Assembly: GCA_902555465.1 (NCBI GenBank)
Contig: CACDSN010000006.1
Location: 1 to 64,000, forward strand
Reading direction: 5' to 3'
Length of the DNA stretch: 64,000 bases
Source: an uncultured Pelagibacteraceae bacterium
GTDB lineage: Bacteria; Pseudomonadota; Alphaproteobacteria; Pelagibacterales; Pelagibacteraceae
The notes under the pieces are model-generated. The model made no database searches. It had not been told where the DNA came from and saw only the letters and a list, made by a program, of their open reading frames with translations. Positions 21,276-30,143 of the stretch are shown here, one piece after another. The translations under genes were made by a program, and so were the position numbers. Every line of letters begins with the position of its first letter. Position 1 is the stretch's first letter.

Positions 21276-21929
21276 GTGAAAACTGCTTTAATTTTCGGAT
21301 CATCAGGACTAGTTGGTAAAAACTTATTAAATCAAATTATAAATAATTCGAATTACTCAAAAATTAAAATTTTTGTCAGATCTTCTCTTGAAATTTCTGA
21401 TCAAAAAGTTGAGATTATTAGTACAGATTTTAAGGATTTGCAAAAAATTAAAAATTTAATAATTGGAGATGATTGTTTTTTTTGTATTGGAACAACTAAA
21501 AAGAATTCTCCAGATAAAAACGAATATAGAAGAGTAGAGCTTGATCTTCCAAAAAAAATTGCTCAAATTAGCAAATCTAATAATGTTAAATCTTTCATAT
21601 TTGTTTCATCTGGATTTGCCAATCCAAAAAATTCTGGAAATTATCTAAAATTCAAAGGATTAGTTGAGGAAGAAATTAAAAGTCTAAATTTTGAGAAAAT
21701 TGGAATTTTGAGGCCATCATTTTTATTGGGAAATAGAAAAGAAAAGAGAGTTGGTGAAAAAATTGGAATTTTTATATTTAAACTATTATCACCTATATTT
21801 GTTGGTCCAATTAAGAAAATGAAGCCAATTCACTCAGAAAAAGTTGCTAAAGCAATGATAAAAATTGCAAATGAAGACATTCAAAAAACAATTTTCGAGT
21901 CTAATGAAATTTCAGATTTAGTTAGATAG
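21276..21929 (+). CDS. NAD(P)-binding Rossmann-fold protein, HTATIP2/YwnB-like
   Basis: The 217-residue protein begins at a GTG and has the nucleotide-binding glycine loop FGSSGLVGKNLL. FCIGTTKKNSP, YRRVELDLP and FVSSGFANP match the short atypical SDR group related to human HTATIP2/TIP30. No Tyr-x3-Lys pair of the classical type is obvious, although YLKFKGLVEEE is in the expected place. A substrate cannot be named. It follows the aminotransferase by 3 bases, so the two are probably cotranscribed. Its last 12 bases overlap the convergent trxB gene. Confidence 0.8.
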   Translation: MKTALIFGSSGLVGKNLLNQIINNSNYSKIKIFVRSSLEISDQKVEIISTDFKDLQKIKNLIIGDDCFFCIGTTKKNSPDKNEYRRVELDLPKKIAQISKSNNVKSFIFVSSGFANPKNSGNYLKFKGLVEEEIKSLNFEKIGILRPSFLLGNRKEKRVGEKIGIFIFKLLSPIFVGPIKKMKPIHSEKVAKAMIKIANEDIQKTIFESNEISDLVR

Positions 21930-22862
21930 AAATTTTTCAGCTTCTAGTGCTGCCATACAGCCCATTCCTGCAGCAGTAACTGCTTGTCTAAATATTTTAT
22001 CTTTAACATCCCCAGCCGCAAAAACCCCTGGCACATTAGTTTCTGTAGAGTCTGCTTTAGTCACAAGGTATCCTTCTTTATCCATTTCAAGCTGATTTTT
22101 AAATAATTCAGTAGCAGGATCATGCCCAATAGCAATAAAAAGACCATCTATTTTTAATTCTTTACTTTCATTAGTTTTAACATTTTTTATTTTTAAACCT
22201 GTTACATTTTTAGGGTCTTTATCGCCAATTACATTTTCAACTACATTATCCCATATGATTTCAATTTTTTTATTATCCATTAATTTTTTTTGAAGCATTT
22301 TCTCAGCTCTCAACGAGTCTCTTCTATGTATTAATAGTACTTTTGATGCAAATTTTGTTAAAAACATAGCTTCCTCAACAGCTGCGTTTCCTCCACCAAC
22401 AACAGCAACTGTTTTGTCTTTAAAGAAAAATCCATCGCACGTTGCACATGCAGAAACTCCAAATCCTCTGAAATTTTGTTCAGAGTCTAGTTGTAACCAT
22501 CTGGCTTGAGCACCTGTAGATATAATTATAGAATCTGCTGTATATACTTGTCCGCTATCTCCAACTGCTTCAAATGGAGTTTTTTTTAAATCCACTGATT
22601 TAATATGATCTTGTATCATTTCGGTCCCAACAGCTTCAGCTTGACCTTTCATCTGATCCATCAACCAAGGTCCTTGAATTACCTCAGAAAATCCTGGGTA
22701 ATTTTCTACATCTGTTGTTGTTGTTAATTGTCCACCAGGCTGAATGCCATGAACTAAAATAGGTTTTAACATAGCTCTAGCAGCATAAACAGCCGCAGTA
22801 TAGCCGGCTGGTCCCGATCCAATTATTAACACTTTTGTATGTTTAGTTGGATTTTGTGTCAT
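21918..22862 (-). CDS. trxB: Thioredoxin-disulfide reductase
   Basis: TrxB is an FAD enzyme that uses NADPH to reduce thioredoxin. The 314-residue sequence has the FAD-binding GSGPAGYTAAVYAARA, the redox-active CATC disulfide (SACATCDGFFFKD), the NADPH loop VVGGGNAAVEEA and the C-terminal FAD motif GVFAAGDVKDKIFRQ. It overlaps the preceding convergent gene by 12 bases. It diverges from the ELM1-like gene with just 21 bases between start codons, so at least part of each promoter must lie within the other gene. Confidence 0.98.
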   Translation of the reverse strand: MTQNPTKHTKVLIIGSGPAGYTAAVYAARAMLKPILVHGIQPGGQLTTTTDVENYPGFSEVIQGPWLMDQMKGQAEAVGTEMIQDHIKSVDLKKTPFEAVGDSGQVYTADSIIISTGAQARWLQLDSEQNFRGFGVSACATCDGFFFKDKTVAVVGGGNAAVEEAMFLTKFASKVLLIHRRDSLRAEKMLQKKLMDNKKIEIIWDNVVENVIGDKDPKNVTGLKIKNVKTNESKELKIDGLFIAIGHDPATELFKNQLEMDKEGYLVTKADSTETNVPGVFAAGDVKDKIFRQAVTAAGMGCMAALEAEKFLSN

Positions 22863-22883
22863 ACGATGTCTATATAGTAATTA

Positions 22884-23822
22884 ATGAATAAATTAAAAGG
22901 GTTATTATTAACAGAGGGATTACATGGAATGATAAGTCAGGTTGAGGGACTAGCAAAAGCACTTGATTTAGATTATTTTCACGAGAAAATTGAATTGAAT
23001 AATCCTTGGAACTTAGTGCCTCCTATATTTACACCAAAAAAAAAATTTATCTTCAGGAATCAAGTTAACCAAGAATATGATGTTATAATTTCTTGTGGAA
23101 GAAAAAGTGTAATTCCGTCTATCGTACTTAAAAAAAATTCAAACAAAAAAGTTATTAATATTCATATTCAAAATCCAAAAGTATCGCTTGAAAATTTTGA
23201 TATTGTTGTGGCCCCAGACCACGACAGTATAGATGGGCCAAATGTTTTAATTTCTAAAGGCGCTATTCATTATCTTACATTAGATGAAATTAACAAAGCA
23301 AAAGATTATCTGAAAGAAAAAATAGAAAATAAAAAAGATGTTATTACTCTTATTTTAGGAGGACCTACAAAATATTATAATTACGATAATGAAAACTTAA
23401 TTAATATCTTTTCAAAAATCAATAAACATATTCTTGAAAAGAATTTACAATTGATATTAATTCCCTCAAATCGAACACCAGAGAAAGCCATACAATTTGC
23501 AAAAGAGTATTTTAATAAAAATCGTTTAATAGTAGATAAGGTAGATAAGCAAGCTTATCTATCAAGTTTAGCTTTAGCCAAGTATATAATTGTTACATGC
23601 GATTCAAGCTCTATGATTTCCGAAGCTGCTCTTACTGGAAAACCTGTTTATGTCGCAATGTTTCCTGCAATAAGAAGTGATAAAAGATTTCAGAAATTTA
23701 GAAATTTATTAGAAAGTATGAAAATAATTAGAAAATTAGAAGAAGATTTAGATACTTGGAGCTATGAAAAATTAGATGAAACAAATAGAATAGCAAAAAA
23801 AATAAAGTCAAAATTATTTTAA
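22884..23822 (+). CDS. ELM1/GtrOC1-family protein, putative nucleoside-diphosphate-sugar-dependent enzyme
   Basis: The 312-residue protein starts LLLTEGLHGMISQVEGLAKAL and continues with NPWNLVPPIF, DVIISCGRKSVIPSIVLKK, HIQNPKV and FDIVVAPDHDSIDGPNVLISKGAIHYLT. These are the hallmarks of the ELM1 (mitochondrial fission protein) family of alphaproteobacteria and plants. The fold is glycosyltransferase-like, shown by LILGGPTKYYNYD and the C-terminal CDSSSMISEAALTGKPVYVA. No bacterial role is firmly established. The stop overlaps the ATG of a 2OG oxygenase (TAATG), so the two are translationally coupled and may share a pathway, possibly surface-glycan work; that is inference. Confidence 0.85.
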   Translation: MNKLKGLLLTEGLHGMISQVEGLAKALDLDYFHEKIELNNPWNLVPPIFTPKKKFIFRNQVNQEYDVIISCGRKSVIPSIVLKKNSNKKVINIHIQNPKVSLENFDIVVAPDHDSIDGPNVLISKGAIHYLTLDEINKAKDYLKEKIENKKDVITLILGGPTKYYNYDNENLINIFSKINKHILEKNLQLILIPSNRTPEKAIQFAKEYFNKNRLIVDKVDKQAYLSSLALAKYIIVTCDSSSMISEAALTGKPVYVAMFPAIRSDKRFQKFRNLLESMKIIRKLEEDLDTWSYEKLDETNRIAKKIKSKLF

Positions 23823-24484
23823 TGTCGTTCCTTAATTCAATAAATAATAATTCAAAAAAATTTACTAACCCTTTTGATCATTGGGAGTTAAATAAACCTT
23901 TAACAGAAGAGCAAATAAATGAAATTATCAACGCAGATATTGCAAATCCTTCTGATCATAATTTGAATTATGACGGAACAAGAGCAATTGACGGAGGAGA
24001 GGGAAATTTTAGACAAGGAATAGCCGGTGGCGGTAAAGCTTTAAAGTTTAGGTGTTTTGTTACAAAAGAAAATACAAATAACTTTCCATACTTAACAAAA
24101 TTTATTCAAGAACTTCAAAGTAAAGAAACCACTAATAGAGTTTCCGAATTAACAAGAAAAAACTTATCAAATTCTTATGTAAGAGTAGAGGTTATTTGTG
24201 ATCGACAAGGTTTTTGGTTAAAGCCCCACTGTGATATTAAAGAAAAATTAATGTCATGTTTGTTATTTGTAAATAAGCATAACGAAAGTGAGGATTTAGG
24301 AACTGATTTTTATGATAATAATCTAAAAAAAGTAAAAACACTTCCATATAAAGATAATTACGGTTATTTTTTTACAAGTGGACCCAATACATGGCATGGC
24401 ATGGAAAAGAAAGAAATAAAAAAAGAGCGAAGATGCCTTCAAGTGAATTATGTATCTTTTAAAACAGATTGGAAAGTTGATTAA
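23822..24484 (+). CDS. 2-oxoglutarate/Fe(II)-dependent oxygenase-like protein
   Basis: The 220-residue protein shows the iron-binding triad of the double-stranded beta-helix oxygenases: H and D in LKPHCDIKEK, and a distal H in NTWHGME. A following Arg (RRCLQVNYVSF) could bind the 2-oxoglutarate carboxylate. The N-terminal half contains DGTRAIDGGEGNFRQGIAGGG, which I do not recognise. The substrate is unknown; 2OG oxygenases act on amino acids, proteins, lipids or sugars. It is coupled to the ELM1-like gene by a TAATG junction. Its stop overlaps the end of a tiny convergent ORF. Confidence 0.75.
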   Translation: MSFLNSINNNSKKFTNPFDHWELNKPLTEEQINEIINADIANPSDHNLNYDGTRAIDGGEGNFRQGIAGGGKALKFRCFVTKENTNNFPYLTKFIQELQSKETTNRVSELTRKNLSNSYVRVEVICDRQGFWLKPHCDIKEKLMSCLLFVNKHNESEDLGTDFYDNNLKKVKTLPYKDNYGYFFTSGPNTWHGMEKKEIKKERRCLQVNYVSFKTDWKVD

Positions 24485-24585
24485 TTAGCTGAATTTAAAA
24501 GTCTAAATAATGATGCGATAATCCCATGACCAGATAATTCAATTGCTATGATAATTACTATAAATAAAAGTATTTTTTTGTTCAT
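24481..24585 (-). CDS. Tiny predicted membrane protein, 34 residues (micro-ORF A)
   Basis: Reading the minus strand from the ATG at 24583-24585 gives a 34-residue peptide, MNKKILLFIVIIIAIELSGH then GIIASLFRLLNSAN. It would form one membrane helix with a Glu and a His near its centre. Its ATG overlaps the TGA of micro-ORF B as ATGA, a classic coupling signal, and its stop overlaps the convergent oxygenase stop. Placement after carB-MOSC-ORF B suggests it is the last gene of that transcript. I do not recognise a family. In A+T-rich DNA a short ORF can occur by chance, so this is tentative. Confidence 0.45.
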   Translation of the reverse strand: MNKKILLFIVIIIAIELSGHGIIASLFRLLNSAN

Positions 24586-24707
24586 TTAATTAAAATAAAT
24601 AATATTAACACCACCCAAAAGAAACCATAATAATAGTAAATATATTTTTTAGCAAACATTCTTGGTACGCTTTGAGTTTCTTTCGTTCTTTTCTTTTTTT
24701 GTTTCAT
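24582..24707 (-). CDS. Tiny predicted membrane protein, 41 residues (micro-ORF B)
   Basis: The ATG at 24705-24707 lies 8 bases after the MOSC gene's stop. The 41-residue product has a very basic start (MKQKKKRTKETQSVPRMFAK), then KYIYYYYGFFWVVLILFILIK, one membrane helix with an aromatic cluster at the cytoplasmic boundary. The positive-inside rule predicts the N terminus in the cytoplasm. The stop overlaps the start of micro-ORF A by four bases. The basic-tail-plus-single-helix design is seen in small subunits of membrane complexes, but I cannot assign one. Without this ORF pair, the 231 bases between the neighbouring genes would be one of the larger spacers in the window. Confidence 0.5.
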   Translation of the reverse strand: MKQKKKRTKETQSVPRMFAKKYIYYYYGFFWVVLILFILIK

Positions 24708-24715
24708 GATAAATC

Positions 24716-25162
24716 TTATGTTGAGATGGTTATTTTGTCTCCAATATTTATTGTCCCAGAGGAAAGAATTTCACATCTTAAACCACCTCTTCTTAAAAAC
24801 TCCTTAATAATATTATCTTTTCCAAGTCTATTTTGTAAATTATTACAAGGTCTACATAAATCATTAACTTTTAATTTAATTTCTCCAATAGTAATTGTTT
24901 TACCAACCAAATCATTCAATTGAATATTTTTTGTGACTATATTTCTTCTAAATTCCAAATAAGTAAATTTCGTATTAAAAGTATTATTGTAATAATCTAT
25001 ATTTTCACTCTCTATAAGAGTAATTTGTTCTCTATCTCCGTTGAAATCATGAAAATATCTATCACCAACAATACCTTTAGAGGCAACTACTTCGATGCTT
25101 TCTTTTTTTTCTATTTCTTGATTATTCTTTTTGGTAATTCCAATCTCGTAGACGACAGACAT
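24716..25162 (-). CDS. MOSC domain-containing protein
   Basis: This 148-residue protein consists almost entirely of a MOSC domain, found in molybdenum-cofactor sulfurases and in mARC/YiiM-type proteins. Visible signatures are KGIVGDRYFHDFNGDREQITLIE, LEFRRNIVTKNI and the Cys pair in DLCRPCNNL, followed by GGLRCEILSSGTINIGDKI. MOSC proteins are thought to handle sulfur carried on a conserved Cys or to bind Mo cofactor. It starts one base inside the carB stop (TAATG), so it is cotranslated with carB. Its exact substrate is unknown. Confidence 0.88.
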   Translation of the reverse strand: MSVVYEIGITKKNNQEIEKKESIEVVASKGIVGDRYFHDFNGDREQITLIESENIDYYNNTFNTKFTYLEFRRNIVTKNIQLNDLVGKTITIGEIKLKVNDLCRPCNNLQNRLGKDNIIKEFLRRGGLRCEILSSGTINIGDKITIST

Positions 25163-28100
25163 TAATTATCCTGTAGTGATTTTACTGTTAGCTTTTTTGT
25201 TTTAAGAGATTTAATTGCGTCTAAAAAAGCATAGGCAGTTGACATATTTGTACAATATGGAACTTTATTAATAAGTGTTGCTCTTCTAATAGCTCTTGCA
25301 TCACTAACCCTATATTTTTTGTCTCCACCACCAGTATTAATTACTAAAGAGATTTTATTCGAATTTAATACATCAACTATATTTGAACCACCTGAGCTTA
25401 ATTTATTTATTGTTTTACATTTCATTCCATTTTCTTTAATTGTATCAGAAGTACCTTTAGTACCTGATAAAGAAAATCCAAGTTTAGATAATCTTTGTGC
25501 TATTCCAATAATTTCTTGTTTGTGAGTATCTTTAACCGACAAAAAAGCTAATCCACTTGTTGGTAAAGAGTTGGAGGCTGCAATTTGGCTTTTTGCAATA
25601 GCCATTCCAAAGTCATCATCAAAACCCATTACTTCACCAGTTGATTTCATTTCAGGACCAAGCAAAACATCGCTGTCTGGAAATTTATTAAATGGAAATA
25701 CTGCCTCTTTAACAGCATATCTTTTATTAGTTTTATATTTTAAATTATATTTTGATAAATTTTCACCAGCCATAATTCTTGATGCAATTTTTGCTAAAGA
25801 AATTCCATTTGCTTTTGATACAAATGGCACTGTTCTACTTGCTCTTGGGTTTACTTCTATAACAAAAACTTCATCTTTTTTTATAGCAAATTGAATGTTT
25901 AAAAATCCCTTAACTTTTAAAGCTAATGCAAGTTTTTTAGTTTGTATTTTTAACTCTTTTAATATTCCTTTTTTAATAGAAACAGGAGGAAGGCAGCAAG
26001 CAGAGTCTCCTGAATGAATTCCTGCCTCTTCTATATGTTGCATAATTCCTGCAATATAAACATCTTTGCCATCAGATATTGCATCAACATCTACTTCCAT
26101 TGCGTTATTTATAAATTTATCAATCAGTATTGGATTATCTTCAGAGGCTTTAAATGCTTCATTTATAAATTCTTTAAGTTGACTTTTGTCATGAACTATT
26201 TCCATAGCTCTTCCACCCAGCACATACGAAGGTCTTACTACTACCGGAAGACCAATATTTTCTGCTATTTTAATTGCCTGATCAAATTTGTAAGCAATTC
26301 CACTTTCAGCTTGTTTTAAATTTAATTTTATCAATAAATCTCTAAATTGATCTCTATCTTCAGCTAAATCAATAGAAGCATATTGCGTTCCTAAGATTGG
26401 TAATTTATTTTCATGTAAAAATTTAGATAGTTTGATAGGTGTTTGTCCTCCAAATTGAGCTATTATTCCAATGAGATTACCTTTTGATTTTTCTTTTAAA
26501 ATTATATTGTGAACATATTCCTCAATTAATGGTTCAAAATACAATCTATCACTCGTATCATAATCTGTTGAAACAGTTTCAGGATTACAATTCACCATTA
26601 TTGTCTCAAAACCTGCTTCCTTAAGTGAAAAACTTGCTTGGCAACAACAGTAATCAAACTCAATACCTTGACCAATTCTATTAGGTCCACCACCAAGGAT
26701 TATAACCTTTTTCTTATTGCTAGGACCTGCCTCACATTCTGTCTTTAAGGTGAGATTTCTCTGATAAGTCGAATACATATATGGTGTGAAAGATTTGAAC
26801 TCAGCAGCGCAAGTATCAACTTTTTTAAATACCGGAAAGACTTTAAGCGCAATTCTTTTTGATCTGATAACTTTTTCTTTTAATCCAGTAATTTTAGATA
26901 ATTTTTTATCAGAAAACCCTATAGATTTAATTCTATTAAATTCCTCAAAAGTTTTAGGAAGACCTTTTTTACTTATATTTATTTCCTCATCAACAAGCTC
27001 TTTGATTTGATTTAAAAACCAAGGATCAACTTTTGATAATTTATATATTTTATCTAAACTTATTTTTTTTCTAAATGCCTCTGCAATCAAAAGTAGTTTG
27101 TTTGGTACATTAATCTTTAATTGTTTTAAAATGTGATTTTTAGAAAAGTTAAAAATATTATCTAATCCAGATAATCCAGTTTCAAGAGATACCAGAGCTT
27201 TTTGAAATGATTCTTTGAAATTTCTTCCAATTGCCATTGCTTCACCAACCGATCTCATAGAGGTGCCTAAAATAGCTTTTGTGTCTGAGAATTTCTCAAA
27301 AGTAAATCTAGGTATTTTTGTTACAACATAATCAATTGTTGGCTCAAACGAGGCTGGTGTTGTTTTTGTAATTTCATTTTTCAATTCATCCAAAGTATAC
27401 CCAACAGCCAATTTTGCAGCAACTTTAGCAATTGGAAAACCAGTTGCCTTAGATGCTAATGCTGAAGATCTTGAAACTCTTGGGTTCATTTCAATTATGA
27501 CCATTCTTCCATTTTTTGGATTAATGGCGAACTGAACATTTGAACCGCCAGTCTCTACACCAATTTTTCTTAAACATGCAATAGATGCGTTTCTCATTAC
27601 TTGATATTCTTTATCTGTTAAAGTCAGAGCTGGAGCTATTGTAACCGAGTCCCCTGTATGAGTTCCCATTGGATCTATGTTTTCAATTGAACAAATTATT
27701 ATACAATTATCATTTTTATCTCTAATTACTTCCATTTCAAATTCTTTCCATCCATCAAGACACTCTTCCACAAGAACTTGGTTTTGTGGTGACTCGTACA
27801 TTCCTTCTTTAACAATTTTAAAAAAATCTTTTTTAGTTCTAGCTATCCCACCACCTAGACCTCCTAGAGTGAAGGATGGTCGTATTATTGCCGGCAATCC
27901 AATTTTTCTTAATGTTTGTTTTGCTTTTTTAAAGTTATTTAAAATTTCTGATTTAGGAAGATCAATTCCAATATCAGACATATTCTTTCTAAATTTTTTT
28001 CTATCCTCTGCGTTTTCTATTGCATTAGAATTTGCACCAATTAGTTCAATTTTAAATTTTTTTAGAAGTCCAATTTTTTCAGCTTTAATTGCTAAATTTA

Positions 28101-28386
28101 AAGCAGTTTGCCCTCCCATAGTTGGGAGAATTGCTTCTGGTTTTTCTTTTTTTATTATTTCTTCTAGAATCTCAATTGATATTGGCTCAATATAAGTTTT
28201 ATCAGCAACACCTGGATCAGTCATGATAGTTGCTGGGTTTGAATTAACTAATATAACTTTATAACCTTCATCTTTTAGTGCTTTGCACGCTTGTGTTCCG
28301 GAATAATCAAATTCACAAGCTTGTCCAATAATTATTGGACCTGCACCAATAACTAATATTTTTTTAATGTCTTTTCTTTTTGGCAT
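25162..28386 (-). CDS. carB: Carbamoyl-phosphate synthase large subunit
   Basis: CarB makes carbamoyl phosphate from ammonia (channelled from CarA), bicarbonate and two ATP, for arginine and pyrimidine synthesis. The 1074-residue protein has the two tandem ATP-grasp halves ([10 protein letters not shown] with [18 protein letters not shown], and [12 protein letters not shown] with [18 protein letters not shown]) and a C-terminal MGS-like regulatory domain ([10 protein letters not shown] and VINTGGGD). The Rossmann-like openings [20 protein letters not shown] and [20 protein letters not shown] are typical. It overlaps carA by 23 bases and MOSC by one. Confidence 0.99.
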   Translation of the reverse strand: MPKRKDIKKILVIGAGPIIIGQACEFDYSGTQACKALKDEGYKVILVNSNPATIMTDPGVADKTYIEPISIEILEEIIKKEKPEAILPTMGGQTALNLAIKAEKIGLLKKFKIELIGANSNAIENAEDRKKFRKNMSDIGIDLPKSEILNNFKKAKQTLRKIGLPAIIRPSFTLGGLGGGIARTKKDFFKIVKEGMYESPQNQVLVEECLDGWKEFEMEVIRDKNDNCIIICSIENIDPMGTHTGDSVTIAPALTLTDKEYQVMRNASIACLRKIGVETGGSNVQFAINPKNGRMVIIEMNPRVSRSSALASKATGFPIAKVAAKLAVGYTLDELKNEITKTTPASFEPTIDYVVTKIPRFTFEKFSDTKAILGTSMRSVGEAMAIGRNFKESFQKALVSLETGLSGLDNIFNFSKNHILKQLKINVPNKLLLIAEAFRKKISLDKIYKLSKVDPWFLNQIKELVDEEINISKKGLPKTFEEFNRIKSIGFSDKKLSKITGLKEKVIRSKRIALKVFPVFKKVDTCAAEFKSFTPYMYSTYQRNLTLKTECEAGPSNKKKVIILGGGPNRIGQGIEFDYCCCQASFSLKEAGFETIMVNCNPETVSTDYDTSDRLYFEPLIEEYVHNIILKEKSKGNLIGIIAQFGGQTPIKLSKFLHENKLPILGTQYASIDLAEDRDQFRDLLIKLNLKQAESGIAYKFDQAIKIAENIGLPVVVRPSYVLGGRAMEIVHDKSQLKEFINEAFKASEDNPILIDKFINNAMEVDVDAISDGKDVYIAGIMQHIEEAGIHSGDSACCLPPVSIKKGILKELKIQTKKLALALKVKGFLNIQFAIKKDEVFVIEVNPRASRTVPFVSKANGISLAKIASRIMAGENLSKYNLKYKTNKRYAVKEAVFPFNKFPDSDVLLGPEMKSTGEVMGFDDDFGMAIAKSQIAASNSLPTSGLAFLSVKDTHKQEIIGIAQRLSKLGFSLSGTKGTSDTIKENGMKCKTINKLSSGGSNIVDVLNSNKISLVINTGGGDKKYRVSDARAIRRATLINKVPYCTNMSTAYAFLDAIKSLKTKKLTVKSLQDN

Positions 28387-29557
28387 ATTTTTTTATCTCA
28401 TTAATAAAAATATTAAATAAGTAGTGACTATCCTGTGGACCTGGATTTGACTCTGGGTGATACTGAACAGAAAAGACCGGTTTATTTTTTAACTTTATTC
28501 CCTCTATACAGTTATCAAAGAGAGATCTGTGAGTTATTTTAACATTTTTTGGCAAACTTTCTTTAATAACTTCAAATCCATGATTTTGACTTGTTATCTC
28601 GACCTTCTTTGAAATTAAGTTTTTTACAGGATGATTAGCACCCCTATGTCCTAATTTCATTTTTTTTGTTTTTGCATTTAATGCTAATGCTAAAATTTGA
28701 TGACCTAAACAAATTCCAAAAACTGGAAGATTTGATTTTATTAATTTTTGAACAGTTGAAATTGCATATTTACCTGTAGCAGCTGGATCACCTGGACCAT
28801 TAGATAAAAATATTCCATGTGGTTTTAGTTTTAACAAATTTTCAGCACTTTCTTTACAAGATACAACCTTTACTTCACAATTAAAGTTAGAAAAGTATCT
28901 TAAAATATTTTTCTTTATTCCATAATCTATTGCAATAACTCTAAATTTTTTTTTGTTATTTTTTTTATAACCTTCTTCTTTGCTCCATGTCTTAAGGCCT
29001 TTCCAAGTATAATTTTTTCTAGTTGATACTTCCTGTGCAAGATCCATTCCTTTTAAACCAGGCCAAATAGTTGTTTTTTTAATGAGTTTTTTTATATTAA
29101 ATTTACCAGATTTATTATTTGAAATAGTGCCTTTGGGAGCGCCTTTATCTCTGATAAAGTTGGTCAAACTTCTAGTATCAAGCCCTGTAATGCCCACAAT
29201 TTTATTTTTTTTAAGCCAATCATCTAAATGTTTTAATGATCTATAATTTGAAGGATTTGTTATTTCTGAATTAAATATCACCCCTCTAGTCCAAATTATA
29301 TCTGATTCTATATCTTCATTATTTGTTCCAACATTTCCAATATGAGGAAAAGTAAAATTAATTATTTGTCCTGCATAAGATGGGTCTGATATAATTTCCT
29401 GATAACCAGTTAAAGATGTATTAAAACAAATTTCCCCGGTTGCCTCACCATTATAACCAAGTCCTATCCCTTTTAATACTGTTTTATTTTCTAAAACTAA
29501 AATAGCTGTTGGATATTTTGATTTAATTGCAATTTTATTTTTATGTTTTTCTTTCAA
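28364..29557 (-). CDS. carA: Carbamoyl-phosphate synthase small (glutaminase) subunit
   Basis: CarA releases ammonia from glutamine for CarB. The 397-residue protein has the N-terminal CPSase domain ([20 protein letters not shown], then [20 protein letters not shown] and the [16 protein letters not shown] segment) and a class I glutaminase domain with the catalytic Cys in [13 protein letters not shown], the [12 protein letters not shown] His-Glu pair and FLSNGPGDP. The start appears to be a TTG at 29555-29557. A palindrome and a candidate promoter lie just upstream. The 3' end overlaps carB by 23 bases. Confidence 0.98.
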   Translation of the reverse strand: MKEKHKNKIAIKSKYPTAILVLENKTVLKGIGLGYNGEATGEICFNTSLTGYQEIISDPSYAGQIINFTFPHIGNVGTNNEDIESDIIWTRGVIFNSEITNPSNYRSLKHLDDWLKKNKIVGITGLDTRSLTNFIRDKGAPKGTISNNKSGKFNIKKLIKKTTIWPGLKGMDLAQEVSTRKNYTWKGLKTWSKEEGYKKNNKKKFRVIAIDYGIKKNILRYFSNFNCEVKVVSCKESAENLLKLKPHGIFLSNGPGDPAATGKYAISTVQKLIKSNLPVFGICLGHQILALALNAKTKKMKLGHRGANHPVKNLISKKVEITSQNHGFEVIKESLPKNVKITHRSLFDNCIEGIKLKNKPVFSVQYHPESNPGPQDSHYLFNIFINEIKKYAKKKRH

Positions 29558-29561
29558 TTAC

Positions 29562-29607
29562 AACTCATGAGTTAAAGGTTAATACAATAAAACCTTTATT
29601 TGCACAA
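29562..29607 (-). promoter_or_regulatory. carA promoter candidate with two inverted repeats
   Basis: On the minus strand TTGTGC (29602-29607) and TATTAA (29579-29584) are 17 bases apart. The inverted repeat AAAGGTT-N10-AACCTTT (29574-29597) covers the -10 and spacer, and a 12-base perfect palindrome (29562-29573) lies between it and the carA start. Regulation by a DNA-binding protein or by mRNA structure is possible. The rest of the 124-base gap to yqeY shows nothing I can assign. Confidence 0.45.
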
Positions 29608-29681
29608 CACCTGTATAACAATTTTTTTAAAAAACAATTTTTTCTTTTGAGGAAAGTTGACTATAAAGTAAGTTAAAAAAT

Positions 29682-30143
29682 ATGAACCTTAGAGAAAAAA
29701 TTGAAACCGATTATAAAAATGCATTAAAATCTAAAGACAAAAACAAAATATCAACTTACAGGTTAATTTTAGCAGGGGTTAAAGATTTGGATATTAATAA
29801 TAGATCAGGTCCTCAAAAAAAGGAAACAAATGAAGAAGATATTAAGAAACTCCTAAAAAAAATGATTAAGCAAAGATCCGAATCGATAGAGGTTTATAAA
29901 AAAAATAACAGAAATGATTTGTTAGAAATAGAACAGGGTGAGGTATCAATTCTGAGCGAATATCTGCCCAAACAATTAAATGAAGAGGATACAAAAAAAA
30001 TTTGTTTAGATATCATTTCTTCTTCAGGCGCATCTTCTATTAAAGATATGGGAAAAGTTATGGGGGAACTGAAAAAAAATCATTCAGATACAATTGATTT
30101 TGCTAAAGCTGGAGCAATATTAAAACAGTTATTAAATAAATAA
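29682..30143 (+). CDS. GatB/YqeY domain-containing protein
   Basis: The 153-residue protein matches the YqeY family: MNLREKIETDYKNALKSKDK, STYRLILAGVKDLDI, IKKLLKKMIKQRSESIEVYKK, SEYLPKQL and the C-terminal SSIKDMGKVMGELKK. The fold resembles the tail of the GatB amidotransferase subunit and is thought to bind tRNA-like RNA. The free-standing protein's role is not settled. Its stop overlaps the dnaG ATG (TAATG). YqeY-dnaG-rpoD is the alphaproteobacterial version of the macromolecular synthesis operon, in which E. coli has rpsU instead. Confidence 0.93.
   Translation: MNLREKIETDYKNALKSKDKNKISTYRLILAGVKDLDINNRSGPQKKETNEEDIKKLLKKMIKQRSESIEVYKKNNRNDLLEIEQGEVSILSEYLPKQLNEEDTKKICLDIISSSGASSIKDMGKVMGELKKNHSDTIDFAKAGAILKQLLNK

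Noticed and set aside
27677-28195. 172-codon + strand frame
   Set aside because: It is antisense to the conserved first ATP-grasp half of carB, and the Ser/Phe/Ile-rich product looks like a complement of A+T-rich codons.
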